Shown in pieces: positions 16,264-27,452 of a stretch of DNA of 64,000 nucleotides. The stretch covers positions 5,296 through 69,295 of the forward strand of contig JBKQWE010000083.1 of NCBI GenBank assembly GCA_052139675.1, written 5' to 3'. Made by a program: the position numbers and the translations under genes. Source of the stretch: JBEKCB01 sp052139675 (lineage in GTDB: Bacteria; Planctomycetota; Brocadiia; CAIUPP01). Under the pieces are notes generated by a model. The model was not told the DNA's origin. It made no database searches and saw only the letters and a list, made by a program, of their open reading frames with translations. Position 1 is the first letter of the stretch. Each line of letters starts with the position of its first letter.

Positions 16264-17055
16264 TCAAGCTTCGACTTCGCCCGCCAGGAACTGGCACACG
16301 CGCGGGGTCGTGCACGCCTCCATCTCTTTCCAGGTCCCGACGGCGATAATGCGGCCCGCATCGAGCATGGCCACGCGGTCGGTAATCGTCTCGATGGCCT
16401 GGAGGTCGTGCGTGACCATGATGCTCGTGACGTGGAACGCCTGCCGCGTTTTGGCGATGAGCGCGCTGATGCGGCGGACGTTCGCCGGGTCCAGGCCGGT
16501 GGTCGGCTCGTCGTAGAGAATGATCTTCGGCTCGAGCGCCAGCGCCCGGGCGAGCGCGACGCGCTTCTTCATGCCGCCGCTCAGTTCCGCCGGCATCAGC
16601 GCTTCGGTGCCCGGCATGTCCACGAGGCCGAGTTTCTCGGCGACGATTTTCATCCACTGGTCCCTCGGCATGCCGGGGTTGCGCTCGAGCACGCCGTAGG
16701 CGACGTTGTCCGCGACGGTCATCGAATCGAACAGGGCGCTGCCCTGGAACACCATGGCCGCCTCGCGGCGGACCTCCTGCAGCTCGAACGAGTGCATCCG
16801 GGTCACCTCGCGGCCGTGGACGAAGACCTGGCCCGAGTCGGGCCGGACCAGGCCGATGATCTCCTTGAGCAGGACGGTCTTGCCCTGGCCGCTGCCGCCG
16901 ACGAGGGTGATGATTTCACCGTCGCGCACGGCGAGGTTCACGCCGTCATGGACGACTTTGCCGCCGAAGGTCATCCGAACGTCGCGCAGTTCCACGGCGG
17001 CAGTGGCGGCCGGCGCGGCCGGCGCGGCGACGTTGCTGTGGGTCTCTTCGGTCAT
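16264..17055 (-). CDS. mlaF: MlaF-type ABC transporter ATP-binding protein
   Basis: A 263-residue ABC ATPase. It shows Walker A GGSGQGKTVLL, a Q-loop near MVFQGSALFDSMTV, the signature LSGGMKKRVALARALA, Walker B IILYDEPTTGLDP and the switch MVTHDLQ. The LFDSMTV and MKKRVALARA forms are characteristic of MlaF/Ttg2A rather than general importers. The start MTEETHSN at 17055 overlaps the mlaE stop as ATGA; the longer frame upstream is a shadow in mlaE. It powers lipid transport with mlaE and mlaD. Confidence 0.92.
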   Translation of the reverse strand: MTEETHSNVAAPAAPAATAAVELRDVRMTFGGKVVHDGVNLAVRDGEIITLVGGSGQGKTVLLKEIIGLVRPDSGQVFVHGREVTRMHSFELQEVRREAAMVFQGSALFDSMTVADNVAYGVLERNPGMPRDQWMKIVAEKLGLVDMPGTEALMPAELSGGMKKRVALARALALEPKIILYDEPTTGLDPANVRRISALIAKTRQAFHVTSIMVTHDLQAIETITDRVAMLDAGRIIAVGTWKEMEACTTPRVCQFLAGEVEA

Positions 17056-17846
17056 ATTCGCCCGCTGCCAAAGATAGCGACGAGGGCGCTGGTCATGATC
17101 AGGTCGGCCGCCAGGATCAGGATGCAGCTCATGACGACGCTCTGGGTCGCGCTCCGCCCGACGCCGACGGTGCCGCCGGTCGTGCGCAGCCCGTAGAGGC
17201 ACGCGACCATGGTGATGATCCCGCCGAAGGCGATCGTCTTGATGAAGCCGCTCATGAAATCGCCGATCACCACCTCTTCCTGGATCCGGCTGAAGTAGAA
17301 CGCCGGCGGCACGTTCAGCATCATCATCGCCATGACCATGCCGCCGAGGATGCCGATCACGTCCGCCAGCGCCGCCAGCAGCGGCAGGCAGACCATGCCC
17401 GCGAGCACTTTGGGCACGACGAGTTTCTTGACCGGGTCGGCGCCGAGCGACTTCATGGCGTCAATCTGTTCGCTGACGGCCATCGCGCCGATTTCCGCCG
17501 CGATGCCCGACCCGATCCGCCCCGCGACGAGGAACGCGGCCAGCACCGGCCCGAGCTCGCGCAGGATGACCAGCGCCACGCCCTCGCTGACGTACGCCTC
17601 GGTGCCCCAGCGCTTCATCGTCTCGCCGGTCTGCACGACCATGACCATGCCGGTGAACAGGCCGAGCAGCGCGACGACGTTGATGGATTCGTACCCGATC
17701 CGCTGGAGCTCGACGACGAACGCCGCGCGCTCGAACGGCCGGCGAAAGACCCGCCTCAGGAAAGAGAGGGTGAGCATCGCCACGCCGCCCAAGTGGTTGA
17801 GCGGCTCCAGCAGCGCTGCTCCGAGCCAGGCCAGCAGGCTTCTCAT
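17052..17846 (-). CDS. mlaE: MlaE-family lipid ABC transporter permease
   Basis: A 264-residue polytopic membrane protein. It carries the MlaE landmarks ALLGLFTGMVMVVQTGE, VILRELGPVLAAFLVAGRIG, GSGIAAEIGAMAVSEQIDAM and the SLGADPVKKLVVPKVLA block, followed by GLRTTGGTVGVGRSAT near the C-terminus. It forms the inner membrane core with MlaF. The start at 17846 overlaps the preceding lipoprotein stop as ATGA, so the pair is translationally coupled; the longer frame to 17933 is a shadow. Confidence 0.93.
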   Translation of the reverse strand: MRSLLAWLGAALLEPLNHLGGVAMLTLSFLRRVFRRPFERAAFVVELQRIGYESINVVALLGLFTGMVMVVQTGETMKRWGTEAYVSEGVALVILRELGPVLAAFLVAGRIGSGIAAEIGAMAVSEQIDAMKSLGADPVKKLVVPKVLAGMVCLPLLAALADVIGILGGMVMAMMMLNVPPAFYFSRIQEEVVIGDFMSGFIKTIAFGGIITMVACLYGLRTTGGTVGVGRSATQSVVMSCILILAADLIMTSALVAIFGSGRI

Positions 17847-18385
17847 GGCGTCCTCGGGACCGGGCCGGACTTCGCCGCCGGCGCGAGACCGGCCAGGAAG
17901 GCTTCGGCGAGATCGGCGCGGCCGAAGTTCCATTCGATGATTTCGTAGATGAACCCGGCGCGCGGGACCAGGTACGCCACCAGGCGCGTTCCGCCGCCGG
18001 TGACCTGGACGTCATACTCCGCCCGGAGCGCCGATTCGCCGTTGGGCAAACGCTCCGCGCGCTGCGAGATCTCTTTCTTCACGTCGAAGAAGGACATGAG
18101 CTTCTTCAACGCGAGCCATTCCGGCTCCTTCGGCGAGAGCTTCACGCGCTCGATGAGGAGATTTCCAGCGCGGCCTTGCGGCTTGAAGAGCACCGCGTTA
18201 TCGCCCTGGGGCTCTATTCGCCAGCCACCGGGCGGCAGCTTCAGCGACAGGCCGAGTCCCGACCACGGCGCGGTTCCGTCGGAATGGACCACGCCCGTCG
18301 AAGCGCAGCCGGTGACGAGGAGAAGACAGAAGAAGCCGCACGGAAGCCGCAGAGCAAGCCGCGAGCGTCGGCCGGATCGGCTCAT
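17843..18385 (-). CDS. Lipoprotein of unknown function between aspS and mlaE
   Basis: About 180 residues. MSRSGRRSRLALRLPCGFFC leads to LLLVTGC, a lipobox, so the mature protein starts at cysteine. The body contains LKLPPGGWRIEPQGDNAVLF, GNLLIERVKL and YEIIEWNFGRADLAEAFLAG, reminiscent of single-domain beta-sandwich lipoproteins. ATG 18385 has GAGAGGAC eight bases upstream; an alternative ATG at 18418 overlaps the aspS stop. Its place at the head of the mla genes suggests a periplasmic or outer-membrane partner of that lipid transporter, perhaps doing the work of MlaC or MlaA, but no homology to those is visible. Confidence 0.7.
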   Translation of the reverse strand: MSRSGRRSRLALRLPCGFFCLLLVTGCASTGVVHSDGTAPWSGLGLSLKLPPGGWRIEPQGDNAVLFKPQGRAGNLLIERVKLSPKEPEWLALKKLMSFFDVKKEISQRAERLPNGESALRAEYDVQVTGGGTRLVAYLVPRAGFIYEIIEWNFGRADLAEAFLAGLAPAAKSGPVPRTP

Positions 18386-18414
18386 GCGCGAGTCCTCTCG
18401 TTCAGATGCAGCGC

Positions 18415-20172
<1,758 letters not shown>

Positions 20173-20202
20173 TTTGTCTCCGATTGAAAAAAGCGATCTC
20201 AC

Positions 20203-20367
20203 GCAAAGACGCCAAGGCGCCAGGAACGACAGCGGCTTGGAACCACAGATGGACGCAGATGAGCACAGATAAGAAGAACAAGAAAGGATCGTAATCCTAA
20301 TCGTAATCGTACTCGGCCTTCGTCCGGTTCGTGTCTGTGTTCCTCTGTGCTCATCTGTGGTTTCGAC
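20203..20367. repeat. Phrase-like inverted repeat between hisS and aspS
   Basis: AACCACAGATG (20241-20251) is the inverse of CATCTGTGGTT (20352-20362), and the flanks carry further CACAGAT / ATCTGTG phrases. Between them lies GTAATCCTAATCGTAATCGT (20291-20310), a short-period repeat. The element could fold into a long weak hairpin and separate the hisS and aspS transcripts. Confidence 0.6.
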
Positions 20368-21675
<1,308 letters not shown>

Positions 21676-21711
21676 GTGCGCAGAGACTCTCCAGGCAATA
21701 TCAGGTGCCGG

Positions 21712-21740
21712 ATTATATCAGGTTGCCATGCCGTTGAAAA
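21712..21740 (-). promoter_or_regulatory. hisS promoter
   Basis: Minus strand: TTTTCA (21735-21740), 17 bases, TATAAT (21712-21717). The leader is about 35 bases. The -35 abuts the stop codon of the upstream GT-C gene, so hisS is probably transcribed on its own. Confidence 0.5.
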
Positions 21741-21741
21741 A

Positions 21742-23553
21742 TCAGACCGGCTTGCCGCGGCGGGTGAAATGAAGCGCCAGCCACGTCAGCACGGCGATGG
21801 CGGCGATCCAGATCGCGGTCAACGCAATGGTCCGCGTGCCGAGGTCGGCATAGTTGGGGAAGAACCAGCCGATCGGGATCAGCCGGTAGCTTTGGGTGAT
21901 GGCCGGAATGCTCCAGGCCCGGTGCATGTTGTACATCGCCTCCGGGTCCGCGACCATCAGCGCCCCGAGCAGCGCGCCGGCGGCCAGCAGCGCGTGGCAT
22001 AACCACCGCAGCCACGCGTTCCCCAGGCAGCGCTCATAGGCCACGATCGCCAAGGCGGCCAGCAGCGGGCAGACGCAGGCCATGAACCGCGAGGGCGGAG
22101 ACCAGTCGCCGTGCCAGCTCCGCCAGCCGGCCGCGATCAGCGCCGTCTCCAGCGCGACGGGCAGGAGCAGGGCCGCCATGAGCCGGCGGTCGCGCCGGTA
22201 AAGCAGGGCGGCGCCCATCGGCGCGAGGATCAGCGCCGGCGCATACGCAATGACGCCGCCCTCCGAGTCAAGGAAGAGGGCGCAGAGATACGTGGCTGAG
22301 CGGCGCCACGAAAGCGAGGCCCATGGCGAGAACCGGTCCGGCAGCGCACTGATCGGCGCCGGACTGAACACGCCGTAGATGGCGTGGTAGAAGCCCAGGA
22401 GCGCGGCGGCGGAGGCGAGCGGGGGCAGGATCAGCGCGAGCAGTTTCGCCACGTGCAGCCGGCAGCGGACCAGCGCAATGACCAGCAGCGCGGCGCTCAG
22501 CGGTGCGTACCGGACGTGCAGCCACGGAAGCGCGGCGGCAAGCGCGCCGACGGCCAGCGCGGCACGGCCTTCGAACCGTTCATCCGTCAGCAGGGCCATG
22601 CCCCAGACCAGGCCGGCCGCGGCAGCCATCTCCGGATAGATCTGCAATCCGTACGTGATGAACGGCGAGGTGCAGGCGAGAAAGGCCACGCCGCGCGCCG
22701 CCACGGCCGCGTTCACCCCGATGTTCCGGAGCAGGACGAACAGGCCCGTCAGCCCGGCCGCCGTCAGGAGCAGCACGGCCAGTTTTGCGCCACAGGCGCC
22801 GGCTGCGGCGTAGCCCGACAGGATCAGAACCGGCAGGCCGGGATAGTGATACGGGCGCAGAAAACTTTTCCTCGTCTCCGGATTCGTGATGACGACGGTC
22901 TGGCCATCGGGAGTCAGGCCGTTGGCGAATCGGCCGGTGATGCGCGGGTCGTAGTTGTTGCGCAGATCGGCGTCGCGGTCGCGCATCAGGCTGTCCGCGT
23001 AGACGAGATAGTGCGGCTCGTCGCCGTCGAGCGGCCGCGGATGGTCGAGAAGGAAGAAGCCGAGGCTGATCGCGAGCACTGCGATCCACACGTCGCGCCG
23101 CCGGACCGGCGCCGCCGAAAGGAAGGCGGCCTTGAGGAGCGGATACAGTTTCCATGCGAGGAGCGCCAGGTAAAGGAGTCCGACGTCGTTCAGGAAAAGC
23201 GGCCGTCCGCTGATCGGCCCGAACGCGACCAGCGCCGCGACGAGCGGCGCGCCCACGAGGAAACGGATTCCATCCCAAAGGAGCAACCCGGATAGCGGCG
23301 CGCCCGTCCGCCGATGAATGTAACCGTTCGTCAGGCCCCAGATCAGCGTAAAGGCGACCGTGAGAACGATCGCATACCCGGCAAATCGGCCGAGTGAAAT
23401 ATACCGCCAGGCCAGGTCCCGGAAGTGCACCGGCGCGGCCGGATGGAGTTCGGCGAAGCCGAGAAACGCGCTGACCAGCCCGCCGGCGACGGCGCCGCTG
23501 AGCAGGACGAGGAGGAAGGCGAACACTGTGCGACGTCTTTCGGAAGTTGCCAT
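21742..23553 (-). CDS. GT-C fold polytopic membrane protein, probable glycosyltransferase
   Basis: A 603-residue protein with a dozen or more hydrophobic helices. A first-loop acidic motif HPRPLDGDEPHYLVYADSLM resembles the DE-type catalytic loop of polyprenyl-phosphate-dependent GT-C enzymes. That is followed by NNYDPRITGRFANGL and PYHYPGLPVLILSGY. The C-terminal half keeps alternating helices and short loops (GWRSWHGDWSPPSRFMACVC). It probably transfers a sugar from a lipid carrier on the outer face of the inner membrane. The acceptor is unknown, and assignment rests on topology and the DGDEPHY loop. It ends one base before the hisS promoter. Confidence 0.65.
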   Translation of the reverse strand: MATSERRRTVFAFLLVLLSGAVAGGLVSAFLGFAELHPAAPVHFRDLAWRYISLGRFAGYAIVLTVAFTLIWGLTNGYIHRRTGAPLSGLLLWDGIRFLVGAPLVAALVAFGPISGRPLFLNDVGLLYLALLAWKLYPLLKAAFLSAAPVRRRDVWIAVLAISLGFFLLDHPRPLDGDEPHYLVYADSLMRDRDADLRNNYDPRITGRFANGLTPDGQTVVITNPETRKSFLRPYHYPGLPVLILSGYAAAGACGAKLAVLLLTAAGLTGLFVLLRNIGVNAAVAARGVAFLACTSPFITYGLQIYPEMAAAAGLVWGMALLTDERFEGRAALAVGALAAALPWLHVRYAPLSAALLVIALVRCRLHVAKLLALILPPLASAAALLGFYHAIYGVFSPAPISALPDRFSPWASLSWRRSATYLCALFLDSEGGVIAYAPALILAPMGAALLYRRDRRLMAALLLPVALETALIAAGWRSWHGDWSPPSRFMACVCPLLAALAIVAYERCLGNAWLRWLCHALLAAGALLGALMVADPEAMYNMHRAWSIPAITQSYRLIPIGWFFPNYADLGTRTIALTAIWIAAIAVLTWLALHFTRRGKPV

Positions 23554-23606
23554 TCGGAGATTCTGGCCTCCGGCGCGGCGGGCGTCAAGTTAGTTTTTTT
23601 GACAGC

Positions 23607-23745
23607 ATAACAGGATGGACAGGATGGGATCGTTACGACGCACTACGAACGGTTGATTTACAGGATAACGGGATGGACAGGATGGGCTCGTGACGACGCA
23701 TTGCAAACGGCTTGATTTACCGGATAACGGCATGCAGGATATCGG
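23607..23745. repeat. Tandem repeat with 58-59 base period, about 2.4 copies
   Basis: Copies start at 23607, 23665 and 23724. Each begins ATAAC(a/g)GGATGGACAGGATG and ends near GATTTAC(a/c)GG; the third is truncated at about 23745. The gap 23554-23884 otherwise holds only the dnaG promoter and leader. Confidence 0.75.
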
Positions 23746-23788
23746 CGGGCGGCGAGTTCTCCGCGTCGCACACAAATTTTATGAAAAT

Positions 23789-23817
23789 TTGACAGAAGGG
23801 GAATTGTGGGATAGACT
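23789..23817 (+). promoter_or_regulatory. Promoter of dnaG-rpoD
   Basis: TTGACA (23789-23794), 17 bases, TAGACT (23812-23817); transcription near 23824. The leader contains a small dyad CTCC-GAAGT-GGAG (23857-23869) just before the GTG start. Confidence 0.65.
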
Positions 23818-23884
23818 TGTTTGATTGTTAACTGTACGCCGCGCGACGTAACCTATCTCCGAAGTGGAGTTTACATAGAACTCG

Positions 23885-25684
23885 GTGAGCAACCTCGTTT
23901 CGGACCAGGTACTTGACCGCATTCGCCAGGCAACGGATATTGCTGCGCTCGTGCGGAATATAGTCCCCCTGAAGAAATCCGGCTCCGGGCAGATCGGCCT
24001 TTGTCCCTTCCACAAGGAAAAGACGCCCTCGTTCCACGTCAATTCGGAGAAGCAGATTTTCAAGTGCTTCGGCTGCGGCGTGGGCGGCGACGTGTTCAGT
24101 TTCGTGATGAAGACCGATGGCGTCACCTTCATGGAAGCGGTTCGCCTGCTCGCGGAGCGCGCACACATCGAGTTGCCCGAGCGCGACGGCCACGGCCCGC
24201 CGCCAGGCGAGAAGGAGCGCCTCTACGAGGTGAACGGCTGGGCGGCGGAGACGTTCCATTATTGGCTGCTGCGCGACGCCTGCGGCAAGGCGGCGCTCGA
24301 GTACCTGAAGAAGCGCGGCCTGACCGATAAGACGATCAAGGAGTTCAAGCTGGGATTCAGCCCGGATTCGTGGGACTCGCTGGTGAAGGCGGCGAGCAGG
24401 AAAAAGTACGACGGCGATCTGCTCCGCAAGGCCGGCCTGACGGCGACCAGCGAGCGGAGCGACCGGTCGTACGACCGGTTCCGCAACCGCGTAATCTTCC
24501 CGATCCGCGACGCGCAGGACCGCGTGATCGGGTTCGGCGGGCGCAGCCTCGGCGACGAGGAGCCGAAATATCTCAACAGCCCGGAGACGCCGCTTTTCTC
24601 CAAAGGGCGCGTGCTTTACGCGCTCGACAAGGCGCGCGCCGTCCTGCGCGAGAAGCGCCGCGCCGTCGTCGTCGAAGGTTACATGGATGCGGTCATGGCG
24701 CACCAGTTCGGCGTCGCGTGGACCGTGGCGGTGCTGGGAACAGCGCTCTCGGTGGAGCACGTGCGCCTGCTGCGGCGGCATGCGGACGAGGCGGTTCTGC
24801 TCTTCGATTCGGACAACGCCGGGCAGAGTTCGGCGAGCCGCAGCGTGGACGCGTTCGCCGCCGAGGAAATGCCGGTGCGCGTCGCGACGCTGCCGGGCGG
24901 GCTCGACCCGGACGAGTTCCTGCTCCAGCAGGGGCTGGAGGCGTTCCTGGCGCAATTGGATAAGAGTGCGGACGGAGTGACGTACAAGCTCGAGCGCGCG
25001 CTGGCCGGGGCCGGGCAGGCGGCGGCCGGCACGAAGGCGCTCGACGACGTCCTGGCGACGGTGGCGCTGATGCCGAACTCTACCGCGCGGTTCCAGGAGG
25101 TGCGCAAGATCGCCACGCGCACGGGAGTCCACGAGCATCTGCTCCAGCAGCGCCTGCAGTCGCTGGCGGCCGCGCCGCAGTCCTGGTCGGACGAGCCGCC
25201 GGCGCAGGAGAGCCGTCCGGCGCGGATGGATTACGACCGGCAGCTTCTCTCGCTCATGCTGGCATACCCGCAGACCGTGCCGATGGTGCGGGAGCAGCTC
25301 CATGTCGAAACTTTAGACGATGCCGCGGTGAGGGCGCTCGTCCAGCGGATTTTCACGCTCGCGGAATCCTCGGAGGAAACCGGGCCGGCGGAACTGCTGG
25401 CCCGGACGCAGGAAGAGGAGCTTCGCGCCGTCGTTGAAGAGATGATTGCCCGGGAGCCGTCTGCGGCGTCCACGACGGACCCCGCCGGCACCTGCTCCTG
25501 GCTGCTGCGCCAGATCGAGGCGCGCAGCCATCTGCGGCTCGCCGGCGAGCTGCACCGCAAAGTGACCACCGCGTCCGCGCCGAGCGCGAAGGACCTGAAT
25601 GCCCGGCTCCATGCCGTGCAGGAAGCGCATCGCGCGCGCGGGACGTTGCACGTTCAACGGGATTCTAACGGAGGAACAGGCTAG
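23885..25684 (+). CDS. dnaG: DNA primase
   Basis: A 599-residue bacterial primase. The N-terminal zinc finger has CPFHKEKTPSF and FKCFGCGVGGDVFSFVM. The catalytic core is followed by the TOPRIM block VVVEGYMDAVMAHQFGV and a DSDNAGQSS acidic cluster. The C-terminal 180 residues are the helicase-interaction region. The start is a GTG at 23885. It is followed without a gap by rpoD, reproducing the dnaG-rpoD half of the macromolecular synthesis operon; rpsU is not present upstream. Confidence 0.95.
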   Translation: MSNLVSDQVLDRIRQATDIAALVRNIVPLKKSGSGQIGLCPFHKEKTPSFHVNSEKQIFKCFGCGVGGDVFSFVMKTDGVTFMEAVRLLAERAHIELPERDGHGPPPGEKERLYEVNGWAAETFHYWLLRDACGKAALEYLKKRGLTDKTIKEFKLGFSPDSWDSLVKAASRKKYDGDLLRKAGLTATSERSDRSYDRFRNRVIFPIRDAQDRVIGFGGRSLGDEEPKYLNSPETPLFSKGRVLYALDKARAVLREKRRAVVVEGYMDAVMAHQFGVAWTVAVLGTALSVEHVRLLRRHADEAVLLFDSDNAGQSSASRSVDAFAAEEMPVRVATLPGGLDPDEFLLQQGLEAFLAQLDKSADGVTYKLERALAGAGQAAAGTKALDDVLATVALMPNSTARFQEVRKIATRTGVHEHLLQQRLQSLAAAPQSWSDEPPAQESRPARMDYDRQLLSLMLAYPQTVPMVREQLHVETLDDAAVRALVQRIFTLAESSEETGPAELLARTQEEELRAVVEEMIAREPSAASTTDPAGTCSWLLRQIEARSHLRLAGELHRKVTTASAPSAKDLNARLHAVQEAHRARGTLHVQRDSNGGTG

Positions 25685-27322
25685 ATGGAGAAGCAGCCGA
25701 CGCCGATGGAGTTGTTGCTCAAACGCGGGAAAGAGCGCGGGTTCCTCACCTACGAGGAGCTCAACGACTGCCTGCCCGACGATACCGTTTCGCCGGAGAA
25801 GATTGACGAGATCCTGATGCAGCTCGACGAGATGGGCATTGACCTGGTGGACGAGACGGACGTCGAGGGCCGCGCGGCGCCGGCCGAGCCGGTCGAACAG
25901 CCCGGCGCATGGGAAGAGGAAGCCGAGCCGCCGCCCGGTGCGCGGATTGACGACCCGGTGCGCATCTACCTGACGCAGATGGGCGAAATCCCGCTCCTCT
26001 CGCGCGATGAGGAAATCCGCCTCGCGAAGAAGATCGAGATCACCCGCAAGCGGTTCCGCACCAAGCTGCTCGAATCGGACTTCGTGCTGAGCCATTGCCT
26101 GACGATCCTCGACGGCGTCAGCGAGGGCGAGCAGCCGTTCGACCGCACGCTGCACTTCGACTCGACCGAGGAGCACGACCGCGAGGAAATCTCCAAGCGG
26201 CTCATCGAGAACGTCAAAACCCTCAACCGCATGCTCGAGCGGAACAAGGTGGACTTCCGCGAGTTGGAGCGCCCGCGCGTGGCCGCGCGCCGCCGCGTGG
26301 AGATCCTGCGGCAGATGCGCACGCGCCGCCGGCGCGGCGTGCGCCTGCTCGAGGAAGTCAGCATCCGCACGCGCAAGGTGCAGCACCTGATGATGCGCCT
26401 GAGCGAAATCTCCGACCGGATGGACGCCCTCCAGAAGGAGATCGAGCGCGCGCAGAAGTCCGGGAAGGACGCCGACCGCCTCCAGCGCGCCGAGCAGGAG
26501 CTCGACCAGCTCGAGTGGCAGGTCGTCGAGGAGCCCGGCTCGCTCCTGCGCCGCGTCGAGGCCGTGGACCGCCGCTTCGACGAGTACGAGGACGCCAAGC
26601 GCCGGCTCTCCGCCGGGAACCTGCGCCTGGTCGTCAGCATCGCCAAGAAGTACCGCAACCGCGGGATGTCCTTCCTCGACCTGATCCAGGAAGGCAACAC
26701 CGGCCTCATGCGCGCGGTGGACAAGTACGAGTACAAGCGCGGCTACAAATTCAGCACGTACGCCACGTGGTGGATCCGCCAGGCGATCACGCGCTCCATC
26801 GCCGACCAGGCCCGCACGATCCGCATCCCCGTCCACATGATCGAGACGATGAGCAAGCTGCGCAACGTCTCGAAGACCCTGGTGCAGGAACTCGGCCGCG
26901 AGCCCTCGATCGAGGAGATCGCCGGCCGCGCGGCGCTCTCCGTCGGCGAGACGCGCCGCGTCCTCAAGATTTCGCGCCACCCGATCTCGCTGGACCGCCC
27001 GGTCGGCGAGAGCGAGGACAGCTACTTCGGCGATTTCATCGAGGATGAGACGGCGGAGTCGCCCATCAGCGCCGCGTCGCAGGGAATGCTCAAGGACAAG
27101 ATCGAGGCGGTCCTGAACACGCTGACGCGCCGGGAGCGCGAGATCATCAAGCTGCGCTACGGCATCGGCGACGGATACACCTACACGCTCGAGGAAGTCG
27201 GCCGGGTCTTCAACGTCACGCGCGAGCGCGTGCGCCAGATCGAGGCGAAAGCCATCCGCAAGCTCCAGCACCCCGTGCGCGCAAGAAGGCTGGAAGGGTT
27301 CCTTGAAGGGATCCGAGGATAG
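25685..27322 (+). CDS. rpoD: RNA polymerase primary sigma factor (sigma-70)
   Basis: A 545-residue housekeeping sigma factor. Region 1.1 is present at the start (FLTYEELNDCLPDDTVSPEK), region 1.2 reads DPVRIYLTQMGEIPLLSRDE, and a non-conserved helical spacer follows. Region 2 holds NLRLVVSIAKKYRNRGMSFL, FSTYATWWIRQAITRSIADQ and ARTIRIPVHM. Region 4.2 has LEEVGRVFNVTRERVRQIEA. GGAGG lies ten bases before the ATG, inside the end of dnaG, whose stop is directly adjacent, so the pair is one transcript. Promoters called across this window fit what such a factor recognises. Confidence 0.96.
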   Translation: MEKQPTPMELLLKRGKERGFLTYEELNDCLPDDTVSPEKIDEILMQLDEMGIDLVDETDVEGRAAPAEPVEQPGAWEEEAEPPPGARIDDPVRIYLTQMGEIPLLSRDEEIRLAKKIEITRKRFRTKLLESDFVLSHCLTILDGVSEGEQPFDRTLHFDSTEEHDREEISKRLIENVKTLNRMLERNKVDFRELERPRVAARRRVEILRQMRTRRRRGVRLLEEVSIRTRKVQHLMMRLSEISDRMDALQKEIERAQKSGKDADRLQRAEQELDQLEWQVVEEPGSLLRRVEAVDRRFDEYEDAKRRLSAGNLRLVVSIAKKYRNRGMSFLDLIQEGNTGLMRAVDKYEYKRGYKFSTYATWWIRQAITRSIADQARTIRIPVHMIETMSKLRNVSKTLVQELGREPSIEEIAGRAALSVGETRRVLKISRHPISLDRPVGESEDSYFGDFIEDETAESPISAASQGMLKDKIEAVLNTLTRREREIIKLRYGIGDGYTYTLEEVGRVFNVTRERVRQIEAKAIRKLQHPVRARRLEGFLEGIRG

Positions 27323-27330
27323 CGCCCGCT

Positions 27331-27423
27331 CGTACTCGTCCTCGTCGTCGTCCTCGTCGTCGTCCTCGGACGTCCGTTAAGCGCGTTCGAGGACGAGGAC
27401 GAGAACGCGAGGACGAGGACGAT
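27331..27423. repeat. Long inverted repeat of CGTCCTCGT / ACGAGGACG phrases
   Basis: A left arm of repeated CGTCCTCGTCGT units (about 27331-27370) is followed by GGACGTCCGTTAAGCGCG and a right arm of GAGGACGAGGACGAG units (about 27389-27422). The arms can pair into a long stem. It sits between the convergent ends of rpoD and accA and may act as a two-way transcription barrier, although no T-run is present. Confidence 0.7.
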
Positions 27424-27452
27424 AGCGGAGAGGGCGTTGCGCTGACCGCTTT

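Noticed and set aside
15211..17196. A 661-codon plus-strand frame opposite mlaD/mlaF
   Set aside because: Arg/Asp/Val-rich shadow of the Mla genes, with no ribosome site or promoter.
27331..27423. A CRISPR array or coding repeat
   Set aside because: The units are three- and six-base phrases without spacers, arranged as an inverted repeat.
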